Assembly (NCBI RefSeq): GCF_003113265.1
Contig: NZ_PUIV01000007.1
Coordinates: 62,001-126,000, forward strand
DNA: 64,000 nt
Direction: 5' to 3'
Source of the DNA: Methylosinus sporium
Lineage (GTDB): Bacteria; Pseudomonadota; Alphaproteobacteria; Rhizobiales; Beijerinckiaceae
Numbering within the stretch: position 1 is the first letter of the stretch; each line of letters opens with the position of its first letter. The notes beneath the pieces were generated by a model. It was not told the origin of the DNA. It ran no database searches and was given only the letters and a program-made list of their open reading frames with translations. Position numbers and translations under genes: made by a program. Shown one piece after another: positions 1-10,927 of this stretch.

Positions 1-1385
<1,385 letters not shown>

Positions 1386-1386
<1 letters not shown>

Positions 1387-1673
1387 CAGAGCTCCGCTCC
1401 CACCACGCGCTTCCATGGCTTGACCTCGACGCTCGCGAACAGCCCCGCCTTCGCGTAAGGATCCTCGGCGAGCAGAGCCTGCGCCGCGGCGACATCCGCC
1501 GCCTCGACGATCAGCAGTGAGCCGACGGGCTTCTCGGCCGAATCGAGAAACGGCCCGCCGAGCTTCACCTGCGCCGCATTGGCGGCGAGAAAGGCGAGAT
1601 GCGCCTCGCGGGTGGCGAGCCGAAGCTCGACATGGTTCGGCTTGTCCAGGCAGAGGGCGGCGTAGAGCGGCAA
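1386..1673 (-). CDS. YciI-like protein
   Basis: A 95-residue YciI/YCII family protein (ferredoxin-like dimeric alpha+beta barrel). Recognisable features are the N-terminal strand YAALCLDKPNHVELR, the GGPFLD loop, and the C-terminal pattern DPYAKAGLF followed by VEVKPWKRV. The His and Asp of the putative active site (H in REAHLAFL, D in AEDPYAKAG) are present. No ATG lies at the expected place. The TTG at 1671-1673 has GAGG five bases upstream and gives the normal family length, so I use it. It overlaps the EVE gene by one base, a pairing common in this order. Biochemical function is unproven. Confidence 0.8.
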
Positions 1674-1841
1674 AGCGGCCTCGTGAAAAGGGGAAAGCGA
1701 CGGCGGGGCGGTGATTAGCAGATCATGGGAGCGTGGTCGATAGATTCCAAGCGCGCGACTCGTTCTCCGGCGAGCCGGGAGCGAGAGTTGTCGGGCGTAG
1801 CGAGGCAATGTGCGGATTGGAAAATTCAGCAGAATCTGCTG

Positions 1842-2282
1842 CTACTCGCTAATTCGAGCTGTTACAATGGAGATAAGTCGATCAACTACGTCGCTGGCAA
1901 TAATGGAAATGTCAGGAATAGAGGCTCGTCGGTTGTCAGGATACCTCGCATAATGACTAGAGTGAAGCTCCGCTAAGATATCGATGCCTTCTGCAACGTG
2001 TTGATCGGCGGGAAGGCCATGCTGAAGGGCGATGGCATACCATCCTTTCAAGTCATGATTTGGCGCTCTCGCATTCGGCATTCCGTTGGCAACGGCGTGA
2101 TCGCAAAATGCTTTTAGTACGAGTTCGGTTGCATGAAGCAAGAGCGCATACGTTGGCCAATTTACGTCATTGTTCCTGTATGCAGGCAGTCCTAATGCGG
2201 CTTCGCGAAACATTCGCGCCAAATGCATATACTGTTGTGGTTTTGAGCCGGCTGCCGGCGGGGAGAAAATCGGTGGCTTCAT
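1842..2282 (-). CDS. HEPN-like hypothetical protein
   Basis: A 146-residue, mostly helical protein that I do not recognise firmly. The central stretch PTYALLLHATELVLKAFCDH and the following NHDLKGWYAIAL resemble HEPN-type helical bundles (an alpha-helical nucleotide- or RNA-binding fold), but the RNase motif RxxxxH is not evident. Base composition is visibly lower in GC than the neighbours and codon use is relaxed, which suggests recent acquisition. It sits alone between the YciI gene and the rpsB promoter region, with no obvious nucleotidyltransferase (MNT) partner. ATG at 2280-2282; MHLARMF further in is an alternative start. Confidence 0.5.
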   Translation of the reverse strand: MKPPIFSPPAAGSKPQQYMHLARMFREAALGLPAYRNNDVNWPTYALLLHATELVLKAFCDHAVANGMPNARAPNHDLKGWYAIALQHGLPADQHVAEGIDILAELHSSHYARYPDNRRASIPDISIIASDVVDRLISIVTARISE

Positions 2283-2420
2283 GAGTTGATGCGCCTGAAT
2301 TCAAGAAATTCGTGCCTTTAAAATTACCGCTCTTCCGAAGCTTTCGAAAGATCTGAGTTTGGCTGGAATCACAGGCCCGCAATGGCTGGAACCTTTCACG
2401 CCTCTGACCCTCTGGAGTTT

Positions 2421-2472
2421 GCCCTCACGCTTCGGGACGCGCCCTGCAGGCGCTTGCAGCATGAGGGCGAGG
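2421..2472 (-). repeat. Palindromic repeat, family A, copy 1
   Basis: Read on the minus strand this begins CTCGCCCTCATGC and ends GAAGCGTGAGGGC, matching the copies at 39889, 44140 and 44221. The GCCCTCA / TGAGGGC ends are inverted and the centre is a shorter GC-rich hairpin. It is the most diverged of the four copies. Similar palindromes are dispersed in many Rhizobiales genomes. Confidence 0.6.
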
Positions 2473-2497
2473 GCGCCGGCCGTTTCGTGAAGTTCGC

Positions 2498-2526
2498 TTG
2501 CCCCTGCCGCCGTTCTCGCCTATAAG
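2498..2526 (+). promoter_or_regulatory. Probable rpsB promoter
   Basis: TTGCCC (2498-2503), a 17-base spacer and TATAAG (2521-2526) give a well-spaced housekeeping promoter on the plus strand, upstream of rpsB and pointing into it. Inferred from sequence only. Confidence 0.55.
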
Positions 2527-2639
2527 CCGCGCCATCCCACAGGCGAAAGTCTTACGGTTCCTGCTACAAGGCGCCGTTCCGGTGGCCGGTTCTCCGGCTT
2601 CTCCATGCTTTCGCCGAGGCTAGAACCGGAGAAAATACA

Positions 2640-3698
2640 ATGGCGATTCCTGATTTCACGATGCGCGGCCTGCTCGAGTCGGGCGCTCATTTCGGCCACC
2701 AGTCGCATCGCTGGAACCCGAAGATGGCTCCCTATATCTTCGGCGCCCGCAACAATATCCACATCATCGATCTCGCCCAGACGGTGCCGCTGCTGCATCA
2801 GGCGCTGAAGGTCGTGTCCGACACCGTCGCCAAGGGCGGCCGCGTGCTCTTCGTCGGCACCAAGCGCCAGGCCCAGGATCAGATCGCCGACGCCGCCAAG
2901 CGCAGCGCGCAATATTTCATCAATTCCCGTTGGCTGGGCGGCACGCTCACCAATTGGAAGACCATCTCCGGCTCCATTCAGCGCCTGCGCAAGCTCGACG
3001 AGCAGCTCGGCGCCGGCGCGGCGGGCGTCACCAAGAAAGAGCGTCTGCTGCTCACCCGCGAGCGCGACAAGCTCGAGAAGGCGCTGGGCGGCATCAAGGA
3101 CATGGGCGGCACGCCCGATCTGATCTTCGTGATCGACACCAATAAGGAGCAGCTGGCGATCAAGGAGGCCAACCGCCTCAAGATCCCGGTGGTGGCGATC
3201 CTCGACACCAATTGCGATCCGGACGGCATCACCTTCCCGATCCCCGGCAACGACGACGCCGGCCGCGCCATCGCGCTCTATTGCGATCTCGTCGCCCGCG
3301 CGGCGATCGACGGCATCTCGCGCAGCCAGGGCCTGTCGGGCGTCGACATCGGCGCGATGGAGCAGCCGACGGCGGAGCCGGCGCTCGGCCGCGTCCATAC
3401 GGATCTTCGCTCGGCCGACGAGGTCGTCGCCGATGCGGCCTCCGCCGAGGTCGAGATCGCGCTCGAGCCCTTCGAGCTGCTGGCCGCGCCGCGCGGCGCT
3501 CCGGACGATCTCGCCAAGCTGCATGGCGTCGGCCCGCAGCTGGTCAAGAAGCTCAACGATGGCGGCATCTTCCATTATTGGCAGATCGCGGCCATGGCGC
3601 CGGCCGATGTCGAGAAGCTCGATCAGGATCTCAAGCTCAATGGGCGCATCGCCCGCGACGGCTGGGTCGATCAGGCGCGCTCGCTGGCCTCGGCCTGA
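2640..3698 (+). CDS. rpsB: 30S ribosomal protein S2 with C-terminal extension
   Basis: Ribosomal protein S2 of the small subunit. The opening [21 protein letters not shown], the [10 protein letters not shown] motif and the [19 protein letters not shown] region are diagnostic. It is 352 residues, while the core S2 fold ends near residue 225-230. The last 120 or so residues form an acidic linker and a small helical domain containing [19 protein letters not shown], which looks like a helix-hairpin-helix element. Such extensions are known in Rhizobiales S2 proteins. ATG at 2640. It is followed by tsf after 189 bases that hold two hairpins. Confidence 0.97.
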   Translation: MAIPDFTMRGLLESGAHFGHQSHRWNPKMAPYIFGARNNIHIIDLAQTVPLLHQALKVVSDTVAKGGRVLFVGTKRQAQDQIADAAKRSAQYFINSRWLGGTLTNWKTISGSIQRLRKLDEQLGAGAAGVTKKERLLLTRERDKLEKALGGIKDMGGTPDLIFVIDTNKEQLAIKEANRLKIPVVAILDTNCDPDGITFPIPGNDDAGRAIALYCDLVARAAIDGISRSQGLSGVDIGAMEQPTAEPALGRVHTDLRSADEVVADAASAEVEIALEPFELLAAPRGAPDDLAKLHGVGPQLVKKLNDGGIFHYWQIAAMAPADVEKLDQDLKLNGRIARDGWVDQARSLASA

Positions 3699-3707
3699 TT
3701 TCGCGCC

Positions 3708-3755
3708 AGAGCGCTTTCCGATCGAACGGAATCGTTCGATCGATCAGAATTCGCT
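3708..3755 (+). repeat. AGAGCG-type palindrome, family C
   Basis: Begins AGAGCGCTTTCCGATCG. The core CGATCGAACG / CGTTCGATCG (3719-3728 and 3733-3742) is a perfect ten-base inverted repeat with a four-base loop. It lies just after rpsB, directly upstream of the related hairpin at 3772-3809. Confidence 0.6.
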
Positions 3756-3771
3756 CCCAAATAGAGAAATG

Positions 3772-3809
3772 AGAGCGTCATCCGATCCGATTGGATCGGA
3801 TGACGCTCT
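3772..3809 (+). repeat. Perfect 17-bp hairpin between rpsB and tsf
   Basis: AGAGCGTCATCCGATCC, loop GATT, then its exact reverse complement. No T-run follows, so it is not a canonical terminator. It may attenuate or protect the rpsB-tsf transcript, but the related copies elsewhere (49110-49142 and, degenerate, 53320-53352) mark it as a dispersed element. Confidence 0.75.
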
Positions 3810-3887
3810 AGCGTCACATTCCCGACAGATTATCGCGCCGGCTCCGATAGGGGCCGGCGTCAGCTCTAGCTAGAGGTGTCTAACCCC

Positions 3888-4811
3888 ATGGCCCAGATCA
3901 CCGCCGCTCTCGTCAAGGAACTGCGCGAGAGCACGGGCGCCGGCATGATGGATTGCAAGGCCGCCCTCAATGAGACCAATGGCGATATCGAGGCGGCCGT
4001 CGACTGGCTGCGCAAGAAGGGCCTCTCCAAGGCCGCCAAAAAGTCCGGCCGCGTGGCCGCCGAGGGTCTCGTCGCCGCGATCGTCGAGGACGGCGTCGGC
4101 GTCGTCGTCGAGGTCAATTCCGAGACCGATTTCGTCGCCCGCAACGACGACTTCCAGAAGCTCGTCGGCAATATTGCGAAAGTCGCGCTGGAGACCGGCG
4201 CCGCCAATGCCGAGGATCTCGCCGGCAAGGCCTATCCGGGCGGCGGCACGGTCGCCGACGCGATCACCAGCGGCATCGCCACCATCGGCGAGAATCTGAC
4301 GCTGCGCCGCGTTGCGCCGCTGAAGGTGGAGGGCGCCGTCAATCGCTACGTCCATACGCAGATCGTCGACGGTCTCGGTAAGATCGCGGTGATCGTGGCG
4401 CTCGAGTCCAAGGGCGACAAGGAAGTCCTGTCGACCCTCGCGCGTCAGATCGCCATGCATGTCGCCTCGGCCAATCCGCTGGCGCTCGACGCTTCCGGCC
4501 TCGATCCGGCGACGGTGGAGCGCGAGAAGGCGCTGCTCGCCGAGAAGAACGCCGGCAAGCCGGCCAATGTGCTGGAGAAGATCATCGATTCGGGCCTCAA
4601 GACCTATTACAAGGAAGTCTTGCTGCTCGATCAGGTCTCCAACCATCCCGATCACGCCGGCAAGACCATCACCCAGACGCTCAAGGAGCATGAGGGCAAG
4701 GCCGGCGCGCCGATCACGCTCAAGGGCTTCGTCCGCTATGCGCTCGGCGAGGGCATAGAGAAAGAGACCAGCGATTTCGCCGCGGAAGTGGCGGCGGCCG
4801 CCAAGGGCTGA
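3888..4811 (+). CDS. tsf: Translation elongation factor Ts
   Basis: EF-Ts, the guanine-nucleotide exchange factor of EF-Tu. It is 307 residues, normal length. The N-terminal UBA-like domain runs [20 protein letters not shown] and contains MDCKAAL; the TDFVARN motif of the core contacts EF-Tu's nucleotide pocket. I start at the ATG at 3888. A GTG 12 bases upstream would add MSNP but would sit on the AGAGG ribosome-binding site. It follows rpsB, the near-universal arrangement, and ends before a strong terminator at 4883-4921. Confidence 0.97.
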   Translation: MAQITAALVKELRESTGAGMMDCKAALNETNGDIEAAVDWLRKKGLSKAAKKSGRVAAEGLVAAIVEDGVGVVVEVNSETDFVARNDDFQKLVGNIAKVALETGAANAEDLAGKAYPGGGTVADAITSGIATIGENLTLRRVAPLKVEGAVNRYVHTQIVDGLGKIAVIVALESKGDKEVLSTLARQIAMHVASANPLALDASGLDPATVEREKALLAEKNAGKPANVLEKIIDSGLKTYYKEVLLLDQVSNHPDHAGKTITQTLKEHEGKAGAPITLKGFVRYALGEGIEKETSDFAAEVAAAAKG

Positions 4812-4882
4812 TCGCTTTTCGAGAATTCCCCGGCCGCCGCGGCGGCCGGGAGCCGGTCTCCGGCGCAATTGATCTTCCAAAG

Positions 4883-4921
4883 AAAAAGGCGAAGCGGACC
4901 AATGGTCGCTTCGCCTTTTTT
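4883..4921 (+). terminator. Rho-independent terminator after tsf
   Basis: AAAAAGGCGAAGCG (4883-4896), a ten-base loop, CGCTTCGCCTTTTT (4907-4920) and further T residues. A textbook stem and U-tract closing rpsB-tsf; it also reads as a stem with U-tract for the minus strand. Confidence 0.88.
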
Positions 4922-4989
4922 GTTTTTTGCGCCTGCCGTCCGCCGTCCGCATGGCCCCTGAGAGAGAGAGAGGCCATGCGGCGTTCCGG

Positions 4990-5616
4990 CTAGAACAGGT
5001 TGAAGTGATAGTTGATGCCGGCGCGAACCGTGTGGAACTTGGCGCGCTGCGGGCCGAAGGCGAAGCCGTCATTATTGGTGAGGTCGGTGTAGAGATACTC
5101 GACCTTGGCCGACCAATTCGGCAGGAAGGCGTATTCGAGACCGCCGCCGGCGGTCCAGCCCGTGCGGGTGTCGCTGCCGAAGGGCGTGTTCAGCTCGCCA
5201 TAGGCGAAACCGCCCGTGCCATAGACGAAGAGCTTCGACTCGAGCAGAGCGAAGCCGGCGCGGCCGCGCACCGTGCCGAACCAGGGCAGGCTGGCGTTGC
5301 CGAAGCCATTGTTGGAGCGCAGGCTCGTGCCCTGGAAATCGGTCTCGAGGCCGACGACGAAGAGCGGCGAGATCTGGTAGTTATAGCCGATCTGGCCACC
5401 GCCCACGACGCCGCTGACGTCGCCGCCGAAGCTGTTGTCCGCCTTGAAGCCGCCGCCCACATTGAGGCCGACATAGGCGCCCGTCCAGGAGAAGACCGGC
5501 GGCGGCGGCGCGAACACGGGCGCATCCTTGCGATAGGGCAGATCCGCCGCCTGAGCGGCGCCGGCCGTGAGCACGGCGGCGACCGCGAGAGCGGAAAGGC
5601 TGTTCTTGATATGCAT
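4990..5616 (-). CDS. Outer-membrane beta-barrel porin-like protein (Omp25/31 family)
   Basis: A 208-residue outer-membrane protein. The N-terminal signal peptide is MHIKNSLSALAVAAVLTAGA, cleaved near AQAADLP. The mature part starts with the family hallmark FSWTGAYVGLNVGGGF and then alternates amphipathic strands (YNYQISPLFVVGLETDFQG, AGGGLEYAFLPNWSAKVEY). It ends on the aromatic residue of VRAGINYHFNLF, as beta-barrels do for BAM recognition. The ATG at 5616 has GGAGG seven bases upstream, which decides against the longer reading. Related proteins in Brucella and Rhizobium are abundant surface proteins; a pore function is not proven. Convergent with tsf. Confidence 0.9.
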   Translation of the reverse strand: MHIKNSLSALAVAAVLTAGAAQAADLPYRKDAPVFAPPPPVFSWTGAYVGLNVGGGFKADNSFGGDVSGVVGGGQIGYNYQISPLFVVGLETDFQGTSLRSNNGFGNASLPWFGTVRGRAGFALLESKLFVYGTGGFAYGELNTPFGSDTRTGWTAGGGLEYAFLPNWSAKVEYLYTDLTNNDGFAFGPQRAKFHTVRAGINYHFNLF

Positions 5617-5893
5617 GAGACCCTCCGAGGAACATGAAAGTAGCACTTTAGTCGCCGCCCTCGACTAGAGCGAAACTATGGGGCCGAAAATCATCGAATC
5701 GGCCTGATTTGTCAACCATTGTTGATATCGCCGGTGAACCGGTCGCCGAGCGACGCCGGAGGTCGAGCTCGCGGGTCGCCTCCGCCGGGTTCACCATACG
5801 GATAGCGAACGTGACCTTGGCTAGGAAAGGTTCACATTCCCCTAATGGGCGAATGTGCAAAAATTTCGGCGCCGGAATCCTTTTTGCCGCTGA

Positions 5894-6516
5894 ATGCCGA
5901 TTGACGCCGCGCAGCGCGCGAACAATTCTGCTTCCGGGGAAAGGACTCTGGTGCGGCCGAAGAAATGCGAGAAACGTTCGGGGGAAGCGACGCGGCGACG
6001 CATTCTCGCCGCCGCGGTGAGGCGTTTCGCGCGCGCCTCCTATGAGGAGGTGAAGCTGCGCGATATTGCCGCGGATGTCGGCGTCGACGTGGCGCTGGTG
6101 CACCGGTCCTTCGGCTCCAAGGAGCAGCTCTTCGCCGCCGCCGTCCTCGACGCCTGTCCGGCGGACCTCTTATCGGCGGAGCGCGGCCGCTTGAGCGCGG
6201 TCTTCGCGAATTTCGCGCTCGATCCGCAGCAGGGAGACGGGCTGCAGATTTTCGTCCGCTCGCTGACGAGCCCGCAGGCGCGCAATCTCGTTCGCGCCTG
6301 CTGCAATCGCGATTTCATCGGGCCGCTGGCCGCCAAGCTCGAAGGGCCCGGGGCGCAGCAGCGGGCGGCGCTGTTCGTCTCCTGCCTCATCGGTTTCTCG
6401 CTCTTGCGCGAGGTGCTGCGGGTCGAGCCGCTGCTCGACGATGAGGACAGCGGTCCGATGATGCAGCGGCTGCTCGCCGCCTGTCTCGACGAGGTCGGGC
6501 CGTTTTCGGCGGACGA

Positions 6517-6541
<25 letters not shown>
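5894..6541 (+). CDS. TetR/AcrR family regulator
   Basis: A 215-residue transcription regulator. After about 25 poorly conserved residues comes the helix-turn-helix: TRRRILAAAVRRFARASYEEVKL, then IAADVGVDVALVHRSFGSKEQLF, with the typical F-x-S-K-E-x-L ending. The C-terminal part is a helical ligand-binding domain with no recognisable ligand specificity. The start could be the ATG at 5894 or a GTG at 5951. Its 3' end overlaps the convergent chemoreceptor gene by 25 bases. It is divergent from the porin gene, so the 277-base gap between them should hold both promoters; the target is unknown. Confidence 0.85.
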
Positions 6542-8451
<1,910 letters not shown>

Positions 8452-8549
8452 AGAAAAAACGTCCTTGTGAGCGGGGATCGATTGCGCGCCGGGGCGACGG
8501 TTCGGGCGGAGGGTCGCGCCATCCGCCGTGACAAAGTCTAGCCTAAGCA

Positions 8550-10043
8550 TCAAAAGGTTTCTGAAATCTCTATGCTTTCTGCTTTCACGCGGGCCTGTGC
8601 GCGGCGCTCCGGCGCGCGCCACAGCTCTTCCGCATAGCCGCGCCTTATCCAGCTGCGGAAGCGGTAGCCGCGCGTGAAGCCGTAATCGGGCAACAGCGCT
8701 CCGACCACCGACTGCCGGCCGGAGGAGCCGACCTGGCGATGGGCCTCCTGATTGACGCTGAGCAGCAATGGCGCCCAGCGGCCGATGCGCGCGAAATAGC
8801 CGCGGCAGACGGCGTCGCCCATTTCGGGAAAGGAGTCGCAATTGACGATGATGTCGCTGTCGACGACGGCGTCGTCGTCGATCTCCGGCGCCAGGACGAG
8901 ATCGACGCCGGCGCCGCGCGAGGGCTCCGACGGATCGCGGAATTGCACGGGAATCTCGGGCGCGGCGCGGCGCAGCGCGAAGAATTGCACGGCGGCCACG
9001 GTCGGCAGATCGACGATCGTGTAATGGCGCGCGCCGGCGAGCAGCGCGTAGCGCGCCGCCTTGCCGAAGCCGCCGCCGATCTCGCAAATCTTCGGCCGCG
9101 CGACGCCGCTCGCCTCCATCGCGCGCAGCGCCAGATAGAGCGCCTGAATATCGCGGCCGTGCAGAACGCTCTCGCCGATCTCGAGGCCATAGAGCCCGTC
9201 GAAGACCGCCGGCGGCGCGATGGAGAAGCCGAGCGCCGCCTCGATCTCGGCGACCAGCCGTTGCGATGTGGCGACCAGCGTCTCGCCCTCATAATCCTGC
9301 TCGGCGCATTCCACCCGCGCGACGCCCAAATATTGCGCGAGCGAGGCCAGCATGTCGTGAAAGGGCGCGACGGCGGCGCGGCGGCCCTGTGGCGAGGCGG
9401 CGAGAAAATCCCGATAGGCCTCCTCGCCCTGCTCGATCCCGGTGGCGGCCGCGGATTTCTGCACGCCGACGAGGCATTGCGCGAGCGCTCGCGGATCGCC
9501 GCCGTCCAAAAGGCCGAGCAGCGGCCGATGACGCCGCGAGACGATATCGGTCCACATGGCGCCGCCGCCGCCCAATCGCTGCGTGCCGCGGCCATGGACA
9601 TGCAGCCTCCAGGCGCTCTGCAATTCCGCGGCGATTTCGCTATCGCGCGCATCGGCCTGGCGCAGCGACAGCGTCGGCTCGAGCCGCGGCAGGCCGCGCC
9701 GCGTGGAGTTGATCAGCTCCTCGGCGAAGCTCGGCCGGCTCGCGCCTTCGAGCAGCCAGAAATCCTCTCCGCGCACGCGCGCGGCGAGCGTCTCATCGGG
9801 AAAATCCCCGTCCGGCAAATCGAAATGAAAGCCGTAGCGGCCGTCGCCGAATCCGGCCCGCGCCAGATCGTCGCGCGGCCGCTCGGCGCGGGCGCGCCCG
9901 ATGACCGCGCCGGCGGAGCATATCTCGACCTCGAAGCGATCGCTCGGCCGCAGGCGGTCGTAGACCCAGCCGGAAACGCGGCCGCCGCTCCTCTGATCGA
10001 TATAGCCGAAGAGCTCCCGCCGTCGCCTGCGCGTGAAGAACAT
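8550..10043 (-). CDS. Putative sugar O-methyltransferase
   Basis: A 497-residue two-part protein. Residues about 15-85 (GRVSGWVYDRLRPSDRFEVE to GFGDGRYGFHFDLP) form a small beta domain of the kind fused to many alphaproteobacterial polysaccharide enzymes. The rest resembles the putative sugar O-methyltransferase family, with a methyltransferase-like core KICEIGGGFGKAARYA and YTIVDLPTVAAVQ. It probably methylates a sugar of a surface glycan. The ATG at 10043 has AGGAG eight bases upstream, which settles the start. It is downstream of another methyltransferase (37-base gap) and a glycosyltransferase on the same strand, so it is likely the third gene of that operon. Substrate unknown. Confidence 0.75.
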   Translation of the reverse strand: MFFTRRRRRELFGYIDQRSGGRVSGWVYDRLRPSDRFEVEICSAGAVIGRARAERPRDDLARAGFGDGRYGFHFDLPDGDFPDETLAARVRGEDFWLLEGASRPSFAEELINSTRRGLPRLEPTLSLRQADARDSEIAAELQSAWRLHVHGRGTQRLGGGGAMWTDIVSRRHRPLLGLLDGGDPRALAQCLVGVQKSAAATGIEQGEEAYRDFLAASPQGRRAAVAPFHDMLASLAQYLGVARVECAEQDYEGETLVATSQRLVAEIEAALGFSIAPPAVFDGLYGLEIGESVLHGRDIQALYLALRAMEASGVARPKICEIGGGFGKAARYALLAGARHYTIVDLPTVAAVQFFALRRAAPEIPVQFRDPSEPSRGAGVDLVLAPEIDDDAVVDSDIIVNCDSFPEMGDAVCRGYFARIGRWAPLLLSVNQEAHRQVGSSGRQSVVGALLPDYGFTRGYRFRSWIRRGYAEELWRAPERRAQARVKAESIEISETF

Positions 10044-10080
10044 TCGCCATGCTCCTATGGCGCGCGCAGGCGCCGCGTCG

Positions 10081-10761
10081 TCATTTGCGCGCAAAAATCG
10101 AAAGCGCGGCGGCGGGGCCGCTCTCCGCCTCGCGAATCTTCGAAAATCCGGCGTCGCGCAATGTCTCGATCAGATCGTCGCGGCGTGGGAGAGCGTCGCC
10201 CGCGGCGGGCGCGCCGTCCGCCGCGATCGGCGTATGGATGAACAGCGCGTCGGCGCGGCGCGTGAGAAGCGCCGTCGCCGCGAGCGGATCGGCGAAGCGG
10301 CGCAATGCGTCGCAGGCGACGACGAGATCGTAGCGCTTGTCCGTCTCGCGCAGGAACGCCTCCATATCGCCGAGCCAAAAGCGCGTTCGCTGGAGGCGCA
10401 TCACTTCCTTGGCGACGAGGCAGCGGATGAAGCCGGCGCGGCTCGGCTCGATCGCCTCGACATGCGCGCCGGCGGATTCGAGAAGAAAGCTATGGCCCGC
10501 TTCGCCGGGCGCGAGCTCGAGCACAGAGCGGCCCGCGAGCGAGCCGAAACAATCGATCGCCCAGCAAATGCGCGAATCGTCGAAGGCTTCGATCTCGCCG
10601 GCGCTGACGCCGCATTCGGGCGGAAAGGCGCAGCTCCATCCGCCGATCGCGTCGACGGCGTTCTGCAGGCGCGGAAGGCGAGCCACATAGGAGTCGAAAA
10701 CCTCCGCCGACGTTAGCGACGCCTGGCGTTTCAGCAGCCTGTCTCGCAGCGTCCTCAGCAT
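10081..10761 (-). CDS. Class I SAM-dependent methyltransferase-like protein
   Basis: A 226-residue protein with a Rossmann-type methyltransferase core. The glycine-rich motif is degenerate (SVLELAPGEAGHSFLL), the acidic residue after strand 2 is seen in VEAIEPSRAG, and motif III is in YDLVVACDALRRF. It lies between the GT2 glycosyltransferase and the putative sugar O-methyltransferase, all on the minus strand, suggesting glycan modification. Motif I lacks the usual GxGxG, so catalytic activity is not certain. Confidence 0.7.
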   Translation of the reverse strand: MLRTLRDRLLKRQASLTSAEVFDSYVARLPRLQNAVDAIGGWSCAFPPECGVSAGEIEAFDDSRICWAIDCFGSLAGRSVLELAPGEAGHSFLLESAGAHVEAIEPSRAGFIRCLVAKEVMRLQRTRFWLGDMEAFLRETDKRYDLVVACDALRRFADPLAATALLTRRADALFIHTPIAADGAPAAGDALPRRDDLIETLRDAGFSKIREAESGPAAALSIFARK

Positions 10762-10927
10762 CGATCCGATCGTCCCTCCCCAATGATTCAGACGCGCTTT
10801 TCATCGCGTCGAAAACAAATCCGAGCTCTCATTTTTCGAGCGCGTTGCGCTCGGGCGGCGCAGCGCCCCGCCGTGACGCGGCGCGACGGATTACGCCGTC
10901 GCGCCGCGTTTGGCAATTGCGCGGCGC

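Larger units (their letters stand above)
2283..2639. other. Intergenic region upstream of rpsB
   Basis: A 357-base stretch with no convincing gene. It holds one copy of the CTCGCCCTCATGC-type palindrome (2421-2472) and, nearer rpsB, a good sigma-70 promoter (2498-2526). About 115 bases of leader follow before the rpsB start, long enough for a regulatory 5' leader, but I could not fold a known one by eye. Confidence 0.6.
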
